From positions 54,691 through 118,690 of the forward strand of contig NZ_MINO01000010.1 of the NCBI RefSeq assembly GCF_001757355.1: DNA of 64,000 bases, written 5' to 3'. This stretch comes from Sphingobium phenoxybenzoativorans. Lineage in GTDB: Bacteria > Pseudomonadota > Alphaproteobacteria > Sphingomonadales > Sphingomonadaceae. A program made the translations under genes and the position numbers. How positions within the stretch are numbered: the stretch's first letter is position 1; each line of letters opens with the position of its first letter. The notes beneath the pieces are model-generated. The model saw only the letters and a list, made by a program, of their open reading frames with translations. It made no database searches and was not told the origin of the DNA. Of this stretch, positions 6,658 to 14,866 are shown piece by piece.

Positions 6658-9495
6658 GTGAGGCTTGTGGATCAACTCACACGAAGTTCGGTTTCCTTTG
6701 GGCCGTTTTGCCTGCACGGCGACGTGCGGCTGCTGGAAAGGGACGGGCAGCCAATCAATATCGGAAGCCGTGCTCTGGAATTGTTGATTGCGCTCGTCGA
6801 ACGCGGTGGCGAGGTCGTTTCAAAGCGCACGCTGATGGCGCGGGTATGGGACGGATTGACGGTCGATGAAGGCAGTCTGCGGTTCCAGATCGCCACCTTA
6901 CGCAGGGCGCTGGGGGATGGCGTGGATGGCGCCAGATATATCAGCAATGTGCCAGGCCGCGGATATTGTTTTGTTGCGCCGCTCGCCATCGATGAACCTG
7001 CGAATATTCAACCTGTAGCGCCAAGGCTGCAACGGCAGCAATTTCTGCGATCCTCCGTAAATGTGATCGGGCGCGAGGAGATTGTCGACACGATTACTGA
7101 AAACCTCCTCGCCTACCGCTTTGTTACTATTCATGGCGCCGGTGGGATCGGCAAGACGACCGTCGCCACCAGCATCGCAAGCGCACAGGCGGAAGCTTTC
7201 GACAATAATGTCGTCTTCCTCGACCTTTCGCCGATCAAGGACCCGTCTCTGGTTGTCAGCGCGCTGGCTTCGGCGCTCGGCCTGCTGGTGGATTCGAGCG
7301 ATCCGACACCAGCCGTCTTGGCGATGCTGAAGGATATGCGCGCATTGATCGTGCTCGACAGTTGCGAACATGTGGTCGAGCGGGCGGCGGCTCTCGGTGA
7401 AAGCATCTATAGGGAAGCGCCAGCGGTTGCGATTATCGCGACCAGCCGGGAACCCCTCCGCGCGATTGGTGAGCGGGTTATCCGGCTCGCGCCGCTGGAT
7501 CTGCCGCCCAGAGACGAAACTGTGCCCGCATCGGCATTGATGCAATTTCCCGCAGCGCGGCTTTTTGTGGAGCGGGCCGCCGCCGCGGGGCTTGGCGCTG
7601 AACTGAACGATTGCGACGCCGCAGTCATCGCAGAGATGTGTCATGCTCTGGACGGCATGCCGCTGGCGATAGAGATTGCCGCCAGCCGCGCCGGCCAGCA
7701 CGGCCTTGCCGAAACCGCCCAGCTTCTTGACGGACGTTTCCGGCTTCGGTGGCGTGGACGCCGGAGCGCCATGCCGCGCCATCAAACGCTGTATGAAACG
7801 CTGGACTGGAGTTTCGAACTTCTCTCCTCATGCGAAAAGGCGGCGCTCCAGCAGCTTTCGGTATTTCCGGGCTTCTTCACCCTGGAGGCCGTTCAATCAA
7901 TGATGGCGGACAGCAAGCGTGAAGCGGATGTGATCGACGAGTTGCTTGAAAATATTGTCGCCAAATCAATGATCTCCGTTGATCTGGGGGATGAGACAGC
8001 GCGTTATCGTTTGCTCGACACAACGCGCGCCTATGCGCATGCAAAGTTGGCGGAAAGTGGCGGGGCGCGGGAGATTGCGCACCGCCACGCGCGATTTGTG
8101 GCGGATAAACTCTCCACAATCGATATTGCGAGCATCGCCCTGAAAGGCGTGACGCGGGAGGCGACCGACCTGCTCGGCGATCTTCGCGTCGCGTTGCCCT
8201 GGACCTTCTCGGAGCAGGGCGACCGCTCTCTGGGCCTGCGGCTTGCAGCGCAATGCGGACCATTTCTCATTCCCTTCTCGCTTTTCGACGAGGCCGGCCG
8301 CTGGATTGAGCATGCCATGTCCATGCTGGACGAGGCGGAGCGCGGCAGCGCGCTCGAAATGGATCTTGAGGCTGCTCACGGCGCGGTTCTCATCATGACG
8401 CAAACCAATGGCGAAAGGGCGCAAGCGGCTCTGGAGCGCGCTTTGGTTATTGCAGAGCGGCTTGGCGATTCCCGCGTCGAGTATCGGCTGATTTATTGCA
8501 TGCAGTTGCTCCGGCTTAACGCGGGAGAATTCAACTATCTTCTGCCAATGGCGCGACGGCTGGAGATATTGGCCGATAAGATCGGAGAGCCGCATTGCGC
8601 GACCAGCGCATTGCAGATGGTTGCCTGTTCGCACGGCCTGATGGGCGATCAGCCCTTGGCGCAGCAGCTTTTCGAACAGGTGATCAAGGAACGCTTGGTC
8701 TCTGATCCTGTCAGCCCGGCGGATTATGCCTTCGTGGGCGATCCGTGGATCGGATTTTCGCTGACCCTGTGGATACGGGGTTATCCTGATCAGGCCGTTC
8801 GCGCCGCCAAGCTGATCAGCACGGATTCGCCGTCCGTTCTTTTCTCCTGCATGGGCCTGTCCTCCGCTGCCGTCGTATTTCGGGAGATCGGGGATAATGT
8901 CTCCGCAGATTTTCTTGGGGCGAAGCTGCGGGAAAAGGCGCGCCGCTATTCCATGGCGCCCTATCAGGCCGTTGCAATGGGATTTGCCGGTCAATCCCTT
9001 GTCGAGCAGGGCAAGTTCGCCGAAGCGATCGACCGGCTGCAGGAGGCCTTGCTGCTGCTGCGCGCGCGTGAATATGGCGTTTATGGCGCAATATTCGCAC
9101 GCTCTCTTGTGAAGGCGCTTGGCGCGACCGGAAGGTCGAGTGAGGCGCGGTGCGCAGTGGATGCTCGCATAAAACAGATTAATTCAATCGGCGGCGCCTA
9201 TGACCTGCCGGAATGGCTCCGCATCCGCGGCGTGCTGGAGGCGGTATCCGGCGAAACCAGGATGGCCGAGGACAGTCTGCACGCGTCGATCGATCTTGCC
9301 AGGCGGCAGGGGGCGCTTTCGTGGGAATTGCGATCGGAGATAAGCCTCGCCCGGCTCATGCTTGATCAGGGACGGGGCGAGTCGGTAAGGGCCAGGCTGG
9401 AGGCGGTGCTGAACCGCTTTGAAGAGGGCTTTGCGACTGGTGATCTGATTTCGGCCAGTAGTCTGCTTGAACAATTGGGGCACACGATTGGATAG
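6658..9495 (+). CDS. Large wHTH/P-loop ATPase transcriptional regulator (COG3903-like)
   Basis: A 945-residue regulator. Residues about 12-110 form an OmpR/CadC-type winged helix (VSKRTLMARVWDG, then NVPGRGYCFVAPL) without a receiver domain. A STAND/NB-ARC-type ATPase follows, with Walker A GAGGIGKTT at 160-168 and Walker B LIVLDSCEH near 230-238. The C-terminal half is all-helical and TPR-like. Such proteins are ligand- or protein-sensing activators of neighbouring genes. The GTG at 6658 is preferred because GGAGGA stands 10 bases ahead and it begins just before the conserved domain. The next operon starts 393 bases downstream, behind a perfect 10-base tandem repeat that would suit an OmpR-type DNA-binding domain. 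The architecture is clear; target and signal are inferred. Confidence 0.88.
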   Translation: MRLVDQLTRSSVSFGPFCLHGDVRLLERDGQPINIGSRALELLIALVERGGEVVSKRTLMARVWDGLTVDEGSLRFQIATLRRALGDGVDGARYISNVPGRGYCFVAPLAIDEPANIQPVAPRLQRQQFLRSSVNVIGREEIVDTITENLLAYRFVTIHGAGGIGKTTVATSIASAQAEAFDNNVVFLDLSPIKDPSLVVSALASALGLLVDSSDPTPAVLAMLKDMRALIVLDSCEHVVERAAALGESIYREAPAVAIIATSREPLRAIGERVIRLAPLDLPPRDETVPASALMQFPAARLFVERAAAAGLGAELNDCDAAVIAEMCHALDGMPLAIEIAASRAGQHGLAETAQLLDGRFRLRWRGRRSAMPRHQTLYETLDWSFELLSSCEKAALQQLSVFPGFFTLEAVQSMMADSKREADVIDELLENIVAKSMISVDLGDETARYRLLDTTRAYAHAKLAESGGAREIAHRHARFVADKLSTIDIASIALKGVTREATDLLGDLRVALPWTFSEQGDRSLGLRLAAQCGPFLIPFSLFDEAGRWIEHAMSMLDEAERGSALEMDLEAAHGAVLIMTQTNGERAQAALERALVIAERLGDSRVEYRLIYCMQLLRLNAGEFNYLLPMARRLEILADKIGEPHCATSALQMVACSHGLMGDQPLAQQLFEQVIKERLVSDPVSPADYAFVGDPWIGFSLTLWIRGYPDQAVRAAKLISTDSPSVLFSCMGLSSAAVVFREIGDNVSADFLGAKLREKARRYSMAPYQAVAMGFAGQSLVEQGKFAEAIDRLQEALLLLRAREYGVYGAIFARSLVKALGATGRSSEARCAVDARIKQINSIGGAYDLPEWLRIRGVLEAVSGETRMAEDSLHASIDLARRQGALSWELRSEISLARLMLDQGRGESVRARLEAVLNRFEEGFATGDLISASSLLEQLGHTIG

Positions 9496-9888
9496 AATCT
9501 CGCGCAGCAATATGGCGCGATGCCCGAAAAATCGTCGAAAATAGCTCCACCGCTAATGCGATCTAACAACCTCTAACAACCTTAAACTCGCGTTTCGCGC
9601 GAGTCTGTTGGCATCTTCCTCTCGTCGCTCAGCCCTATGGCCAGAGCGGCGCAGAATGGCCGCAAAGGTCATCTGCCAAGCAGGAGAGAAGATCCAGGCG
9701 ATGCAAAACCTTGCGCTGATTACCGGCCTTGGATGCCCCACCATTCATTTGCACTGGCATGGCAGCGCTGAAACGGGCGGCTGTGCGCACGGGAATTTCG
9801 CTTCGGCAGCGAGCGAAGCCGTGACGCCGTCCTCGCGCCAGTCAGCAACTTCTGAACCGCATTCCACTTGCAAAAGGAACTTCATCAT
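9496..9888. other. Intergenic region upstream of the SDR-TonB receptor operon
   Basis: No gene is visible here. It holds the tandem repeat at 9563-9582, then a 7-bp stem-loop (ACTCGCG/CGCGAGT, 9586-9604) with no T run, and about 280 bases of leader before the SDR start. The promoter of the operon most likely lies here. Confidence 0.5.
9563..9582. repeat. Perfect 10-bp tandem repeat CTAACAACCT x2, candidate activator site
   Basis: CTAACAACCT occurs twice head to tail with no spacer, a period of about one helical turn. OmpR/PhoB-type winged helices bind direct repeats on one face of DNA, and the gene just upstream encodes such a domain. Binding is inference. Confidence 0.45.
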
Positions 9889-10719
9889 ATGACTCGCACT
9901 TGGCTCATCACGGGCGCTGCCTCAGGACTTGGCCGGGAAATCGCGCGAGCGGCGCTTGCTGCCGGAGACAAGGCCATATTGGCTGATCGCAATCCGTCCG
10001 GAGCCGCTGAGGTCGTCGCCGCTTATCCTGATCGCGCTTCGGCGGTGCAGCTTGATGTTACAGATGCAGCCCAGATTCGTGGCGTCGTTGGCGACCTTCT
10101 CTCACAGCATGGCGCGATTGACGTGCTGGTGAATGCGGCTGGCCGCGGTCATATTGGTTCGGTCGAAGATACGCCGGAAAAGGATCTGCGCTCCCTCATG
10201 GAGCTGATTTTCTACGGCCCCGTGGCGCTGATCCAGGCTGTGCTGCCCAAAATGCGCGAGCGCGGCAGTGGCGCGATCGTCAACATCAGCAGTCAGGCTG
10301 GGCAGATGTCCGTGCCGGGCATGTCGGCCTACTCGGCTGGCAAATTCGCTTTGGAAGGGCTTTCGATTGCGCTGGCGGAGGAAGTGCGGCCGCTGGGCAT
10401 CAAGGTGATGGTGCCGCAGCCTGGCGCCATGCGCACCAATTTTGCGGGGCCTGCAATCACCCAATCGCCGTTCGGTCCCGCTTACAACCCAACGGTCGGC
10501 GGGTTGATCGAGCATGTCGAGGAAGTCGCCGGGAACGAAAAGGGCGACCCGGCCAAGATAGCGCGGGCGATCGTAGCGGTGCTGGATGCGGACGACACCC
10601 CGTTCCGGTTGCCGTTCACGTCGGGCGCATTCGATGCGCTCGTGGCATCGGCGGAGCAGACTTTACAAGAACGCAAGCGGTGGGAAGCCGTGAGCCGTGG
10701 GGTTGAGTTCGACACATGA
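9889..10719 (+). CDS. Short-chain dehydrogenase/reductase (classical SDR)
   Basis: A 276-residue NAD(P)-dependent oxidoreductase with the Rossmann motif TGAASGLG at 8-15, NAAG at 82-85, a serine in VNISSQAG around 134-135, and YSAGK at 148-152 (catalytic Tyr148 and Lys152). It would interconvert an alcohol and a ketone on the pathway substrate. The ATG at 9889 has AAAGGA about 10 bases upstream. It is the first gene of an operon with the TonB receptor, SnoaL-like, EthD-like and GST genes. The acidic residue after the second strand (ADRN) suggests NAD rather than NADP. Confidence 0.93.
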   Translation: MTRTWLITGAASGLGREIARAALAAGDKAILADRNPSGAAEVVAAYPDRASAVQLDVTDAAQIRGVVGDLLSQHGAIDVLVNAAGRGHIGSVEDTPEKDLRSLMELIFYGPVALIQAVLPKMRERGSGAIVNISSQAGQMSVPGMSAYSAGKFALEGLSIALAEEVRPLGIKVMVPQPGAMRTNFAGPAITQSPFGPAYNPTVGGLIEHVEEVAGNEKGDPAKIARAIVAVLDADDTPFRLPFTSGAFDALVASAEQTLQERKRWEAVSRGVEFDT

Positions 10720-10725
10720 ATGCAG

Positions 10726-10764
10726 GCGCGCACCCTGTCGGAGATGGTCCGTCCGGGTGCGCGC
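10726..10764 (+). other. Intra-operon stem-loop between SDR and TonB receptor
   Basis: The arms GCGCGCACCC and GGGTGCGCGC are perfectly complementary over 10 bp, with an inner CGGA/TCCG pair in the 19-base loop. No T run follows, so it is more likely an mRNA-end protector or partial attenuator than a terminator. Confidence 0.5.
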
Positions 10765-10808
10765 AGAGCAGGCAATCATATAAGAAAATGAAGGGATGGA
10801 GAGATATT

Positions 10809-13070
10809 ATGTCGGTACAGTTTTTCCGGAAATCTTTGATTTCAGCGTCCGGCGTTATGGCGCTGGCTACGGCTTTTGGCGGCGTGGCTCAGGCGCAAAC
10901 TTCAGAAACGCCGGCCGCAGCGGCAGATGATGCATCTGGCGGGGGTCAGATTCAGGATATTATCGTCACTGCGGAACGGCGTGAGGCGAGCGTGCAGCGT
11001 ACGCCAATCGCCATTTCCGCTGTTGGTGGCGAAGCCCTCCGCTCCAAGCAGATTGTGGACATTGAAAGCCTTTCGACCCAGGTGCCCAACGTCACCTTCG
11101 GGCGTAACAACGGCACGACCAAAGTCTTTATTCGCGGCATTGGCCTCGATGCGATTTCGCAAGGTCAGGATTCCCGCGTCGCGATTTATACCGACGGCAT
11201 TATCAGCGCCCGTTCGCAGGCGGCCCTGCTGGGTTTCTATGACGTGGAGCGGATTGAAGTGCTCGCGGGGCCGCAGGGCACGCTCTATGGGCGCAATGCA
11301 ACGGCCGGCGCGATCAACATCATCACAACCGATCCCGGCGACCGCCTGGATGGCTATGGCACGCTTACGGTCGGCAATTATGGATTGATCAGGACGGAAG
11401 GCGCTGTCGGTGGCCCCCTGTCCGACACGGTTTCGGCCAGGCTGGCTTTCCAGACGAGCGACCGCAATGGCTATGGTGAGAATATCTCCACCGGACAGGA
11501 TGTTGACGATGAGCGGACGCGCGGCGTTCGCGCCAAGGTCAAGATTGAGCCTTCGTCCTCGCTGAAGATCATCCTTGAAGCCGATTACTACAAGCTGGAT
11601 GATCATAGCGGCAGCTTCCACTATCTTGCCCAGCAACCGGGTTTCACGCCTCCCAGCATCATCAGGGGCTTTGTAAAGCCCGATAATGTCCGGGATGTTG
11701 CGGGAACGGACCCGCGGCAAAAGATGGAAAGCTATGGCGGCTCGGCAACCGTCTCGCTTGATCTTGGCGGCACCCAGCTTACTTCGCTGACCGGTTATCG
11801 CCGCTTCAAGCAGTTCCTGGCGGCTCCGCTTGACGGCACCACTGGCGGTTATGTCTCGACCAACCAGAGGGAATGGGCCAAGCAGTTCACGCAGGAATTG
11901 CGTCTCGCCCGCAGCATCGGACCGGTCGATATCCTGCTCGGCGCTTATTATTTCCATGAAAAGAATTTCGGGGGCAGCGACGTACAACTGTCGCCGGCAT
12001 TGTTCGGAGGGCCGGTGACCCCGATGCTCCAGGGCGCCTTGAACGCCGGCACGCAGGTAACCAATGCCTATGCGGCCTTCTCGCAGGTAACGGTGAATAT
12101 CACTGACCGGCTCGGTATCGACCTCGGCCTTCGCTACAGCAAGGAGAAGCGGAGCCTGGCGGAATATTCGCAGTTTGACATTGCCAATGTCTTTAACCCG
12201 GCGATGTTGTTCATCCCGAACCCGGCCCTTGCGACCTTCCAGAGCCAGAAGGCATCGTGGAACTCCACCGATCCGAAGGCCACCATCCATTATCAGTTCG
12301 CGGATACCGTCTTTGGGTATGCGACCTACTCGCAGGGGTTCAAGAGCGGTGGTTTCAACTTCGGTTATCTGCAAACCGCATTCGCTCCCGAAAAGATCAA
12401 GGACTATGAAGTCGGTCTGAAGGCGGATCTGTTTGACCGGAAGCTGAGGGCGAATATCGCGGGCTTCTGGTATGACTACACCAATCTGCAGGTGACTGTC
12501 GTCGAAGGGATCAGGACTGTCACCCGGAATGCAGCCGGCGCCAGAATCTACGGCCTTGAGGGGCAATTCACCGCACTTCCGGTCGATGATCTGCAGCTCA
12601 AGCTCAATCTTTCCTGGCTACATTCGGAATATACCAAATATATCTCGCCAGATCCTTCGCTGCCGGGCCAGGGACCCATCACCCTGCCGGATGGCACGCA
12701 AGCATTCGACCTGCGTGGCAATCAGCTCGCTTACTCTCCCAAATATAAGATTGATGGAGAGATCGGCTATACCATTCACACTGGGGCAGGTGATTTCACT
12801 CCGCGGGCGAATGTCATCTGGGTTGACCGCATTTACTTCTCTCAGTTCAACCACCCATTCGTCAGCCAGCCTTCGCGCACCGAGGTAAACCTTTTCCTCG
12901 ACTATAATTCGGGCGACAGCGGCTGGTCGGGCGGTCTCTTCGTTCGCAATCTGACGAACAAGACCTATGGGGTCGCAGCCACGGCAGCGTCGGATTTCAT
13001 CGGCGGTCAGGTGGTTGGCCAGTTGGGCGCTCCGCGCACCTATGGCCTGTCCGTGACGAAGCGTTTTTAG
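10809..13070 (+). CDS. TonB-dependent outer-membrane receptor
   Basis: A 753-residue outer-membrane transporter. An N-terminal signal peptide ends around residues 27-29 (AQA). A TonB-box-like segment (QDIIVTAERRE) and a plug domain with the GPQGTLYGRNATAGAIN motif follow, then a beta-barrel ending in the terminal phenylalanine of KRF. In sphingomonads this subclass imports aromatic or hydrophobic carbon sources as well as siderophores. Co-transcription with catabolic enzymes, not iron genes, supports uptake of the pathway substrate. The ATG at 10809 has GGAGAG upstream. Translation is separated from the SDR gene by a hairpin. Confidence 0.95.
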   Translation: MSVQFFRKSLISASGVMALATAFGGVAQAQTSETPAAAADDASGGGQIQDIIVTAERREASVQRTPIAISAVGGEALRSKQIVDIESLSTQVPNVTFGRNNGTTKVFIRGIGLDAISQGQDSRVAIYTDGIISARSQAALLGFYDVERIEVLAGPQGTLYGRNATAGAINIITTDPGDRLDGYGTLTVGNYGLIRTEGAVGGPLSDTVSARLAFQTSDRNGYGENISTGQDVDDERTRGVRAKVKIEPSSSLKIILEADYYKLDDHSGSFHYLAQQPGFTPPSIIRGFVKPDNVRDVAGTDPRQKMESYGGSATVSLDLGGTQLTSLTGYRRFKQFLAAPLDGTTGGYVSTNQREWAKQFTQELRLARSIGPVDILLGAYYFHEKNFGGSDVQLSPALFGGPVTPMLQGALNAGTQVTNAYAAFSQVTVNITDRLGIDLGLRYSKEKRSLAEYSQFDIANVFNPAMLFIPNPALATFQSQKASWNSTDPKATIHYQFADTVFGYATYSQGFKSGGFNFGYLQTAFAPEKIKDYEVGLKADLFDRKLRANIAGFWYDYTNLQVTVVEGIRTVTRNAAGARIYGLEGQFTALPVDDLQLKLNLSWLHSEYTKYISPDPSLPGQGPITLPDGTQAFDLRGNQLAYSPKYKIDGEIGYTIHTGAGDFTPRANVIWVDRIYFSQFNHPFVSQPSRTEVNLFLDYNSGDSGWSGGLFVRNLTNKTYGVAATAASDFIGGQVVGQLGAPRTYGLSVTKRF

Positions 13071-13087
13071 GCCATCCATGATCAATA

Positions 13088-13115
13088 CCGGATCGGGGGC
13101 CATCTCCCGATCCGG
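13088..13115 (+). other. Intra-operon stem-loop after the TonB receptor
   Basis: CCGGATCGGG and CCCGATCCGG form a perfect 10-bp stem around an 8-base loop. There is no following T run, and the next gene starts 15 bases later. It may stabilise the receptor mRNA or reduce read-through. Confidence 0.5.
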
Positions 13116-13129
13116 CACAGGAGCCAAGC

Positions 13130-13567
13130 ATGGATCAACAAACTCTTTTTGACGACAGTGAAGCATGGCGGATCGAAGGGGAATGCGTGAAGCTGATTAA
13201 TCGCTTTGCGCATTTCATCGATAATCGCCGCTATGATGAACTGCTGGGGTTGATGACCAGCGACTGCATTATTGAATGGCCCGGCAACAAAATGCGCGGC
13301 GCCGAATTGGTTGAAATGCTGAAAGAGTCACCCGAAGATGTGGTCTCGATGCATGTCATCACGGTGCCGCTTTTCGGTTCAGTCACCCGCGATGAGGCCG
13401 ACTGCATATCCTATCTGACCTTTTATCAGGCGCCCATGTCGGAAGATGGCGTGGGAATTCTGGCGGGTGCGGCGGTGCTGGCCGAATATCATGATAAGTT
13501 CAGGCGTTCCGAGGCCGGTTGGCGGATATCGGGGCGCGTCGTGAAGCCCAAAATGGCGCGTGCGTAG
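13130..13567 (+). CDS. SnoaL-like/NTF2-fold protein
   Basis: A 145-residue protein of the NTF2-like superfamily (SnoaL_4 type), recognised by the N-terminal helix LINRFAHFIDNRRYDELLGL, the CIIEWPG strand, and the C-terminal strand GWRISGRVV. The family includes small cyclases, hydratases, isomerases and dehydratases acting on polyketide, steroid or aromatic-like ligands, and the beta subunits of ring dioxygenases. No alpha subunit is nearby, so a stand-alone isomerase or dehydratase role is likelier. GGAG lies 8 bases ahead of the ATG. The reaction cannot be read from sequence. Confidence 0.8.
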   Translation: MDQQTLFDDSEAWRIEGECVKLINRFAHFIDNRRYDELLGLMTSDCIIEWPGNKMRGAELVEMLKESPEDVVSMHVITVPLFGSVTRDEADCISYLTFYQAPMSEDGVGILAGAAVLAEYHDKFRRSEAGWRISGRVVKPKMARA

Positions 13568-13596
13568 AATTTTGAGTAAACTGTGGAGAAGTGAAA

Positions 13597-13941
13597 ATGG
13601 CTAAATTTATGGTGCTGGCTTTCACGAACCCGATCGAGGGTAAAGAAGACGAATATAACGACTATTATGATAATGTCGCAATGCCGGTATATGAGGGCGT
13701 GCCCAACACGAAGGTATTGGGACGATACAAGGCGCTGGATATGAAATCCTATGAGTTCGCCATGGAAAACCAGTGGAAATACGTTTCCCTGTACGAGATT
13801 GAGGCGGACAATATCGACGACCATTTCAAGGAAGTCTGGGAATATATCGAAATGGCGAAGGCCGAGGGCCGTTACCAGTTTAACGAGTTCATCGACAAGT
13901 CGACGGTGTTCGAGCCGGTGTTCGTGAAGATGGTTGATTAA
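13597..13941 (+). CDS. Small EthD/Dabb-like ferredoxin-fold protein
   Basis: A 114-residue acidic protein (MAKFMVLAFTNPIEGKEDEY). The opening strand, the Asn-Pro-Ile-Glu-Gly turn, and the YYDNVAMPVYEGVP segment recall EthD/Dabb-type dimeric alpha-beta barrels, which occur as accessory enzymes in aromatic and polyketide pathways. The ATG at 13597 is chosen over the GTG at 13591 because GGAG sits 9 bases ahead. It begins 29 bases after the SnoaL-like gene. Family assignment is tentative and no function is claimed beyond membership of the catabolic operon. Confidence 0.7.
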   Translation: MAKFMVLAFTNPIEGKEDEYNDYYDNVAMPVYEGVPNTKVLGRYKALDMKSYEFAMENQWKYVSLYEIEADNIDDHFKEVWEYIEMAKAEGRYQFNEFIDKSTVFEPVFVKMVD

Positions 13942-13972
13942 CGCTCAACCTCGGTAAATTCGTGCAATGAAC

Positions 13973-13992
13973 GGCCGGACCGTGCTCCGGCC
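13973..13992 (+). other. Intra-operon stem-loop before the GST gene
   Basis: GGCCGGA and TCCGGCC pair over 7 bp around the loop CCGTGC. This is the third GC-rich stem-loop at a gene junction of this operon; no T run follows. Confidence 0.4.
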
Positions 13993-14075
13993 ATTCGCCC
14001 TGTCTCGCATAGCGGGATGGAGCGCCGCAGCCAGGCGGATGCGAAACAGGCCCGCAGATCGAAGGAATAGATAGC

Positions 14076-14777
14076 ATGATCAAGCTTTATGGGATGAGCA
14101 GTCCGAATGTCGTGAAGGTTATCATCATGCTTGAGGAAATCTCAGCGGATTGGTCGATGAACCGCGTCCGCCTGCTCGATGGGGAACAGTTCACGGATGA
14201 GTTTCTTGCGCTCAACCTGAATTCGAAGGTTCCGGTGATTGTCGATGATGAAGTGCCAGGGGACCCTCTGGCCGTCATGGAATCCGGGGCCATTCTTATC
14301 CACCTTGCGGAAACCCGGAAGGCTTTCCTGCCAATCGATCCGACGGCCCGCTCTTTGGTCATCCAGTGGCTGATGCTGCAGATGAGCACGATTGGGCCGA
14401 TGTTTGGCCAATATATCCATTTCCTGCGATTTGCGCCTGCGGGAAGCGACTATGGGCTGGCGCGCTACCGGGCGGAAATGCGGCGGCTGTGCAAGGTCGT
14501 GGATCAGCGGTTGAATCAGGCCGAATATCTTGGCGGCAAGGAATATTCGATTGCCGATATGGCGACTTATCCGTGGATAAAGCTGATCTACGGCGATCTT
14601 GTTGAACGGGAGATTGCGCCAGCCGTTGAGGGCTGGCTGAAGCGCATCGGTGAACGGCCCGCCGTAATGCGTGCGGAGGCGTTCAGCGCGGAAATCAAGA
14701 AGCAGGATGTCAAGGCTACAGAGGCGGCGACGCCGGCGCAGTTCGACCGGATATTCAACCGTCAAAGCGCTGCTTGA
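14076..14777 (+). CDS. Glutathione S-transferase family protein
   Basis: A 233-residue GST with an N-terminal thioredoxin fold (IKLYGMSSPNVVKVIIMLEE; NSKVPVIVDDE with the cis-proline; VMESGAILIHLAE with the Glu-Ser glutathione-binding pair) and an all-helical C-terminal domain with the SIADMATYPWI capping motif. The SSPN near the N-terminus is like the T/S-x-N site of Nu-class (YfcG/YghU) proteins. In sphingomonads GSTs cleave ethers, isomerise ring-fission products or remove halogens. GAAGGA stands 10 bases before the ATG. It is the last gene of its operon. Confidence 0.9.
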   Translation: MIKLYGMSSPNVVKVIIMLEEISADWSMNRVRLLDGEQFTDEFLALNLNSKVPVIVDDEVPGDPLAVMESGAILIHLAETRKAFLPIDPTARSLVIQWLMLQMSTIGPMFGQYIHFLRFAPAGSDYGLARYRAEMRRLCKVVDQRLNQAEYLGGKEYSIADMATYPWIKLIYGDLVEREIAPAVEGWLKRIGERPAVMRAEAFSAEIKKQDVKATEAATPAQFDRIFNRQSAA

Positions 14778-14816
14778 CCCGCCACAGCCCTGGGGTCGCA
14801 CCCTTAGGCTTGAGAA

Positions 14817-14849
14817 GGGGCGCTGGTTACGGCCAGCGCCCCTTTTTTT
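14817..14849 (+). terminator. Rho-independent terminator after the SDR-GST operon
   Basis: The perfect 10-bp stem GGGGCGCTGG/CCAGCGCCCC has a six-base loop and is followed by seven T residues. It lies 40 bases after the GST stop and separates this operon from the converging MFS gene. Confidence 0.92.
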
Positions 14850-14866
14850 GGGTTTTTAGTCCGCTA

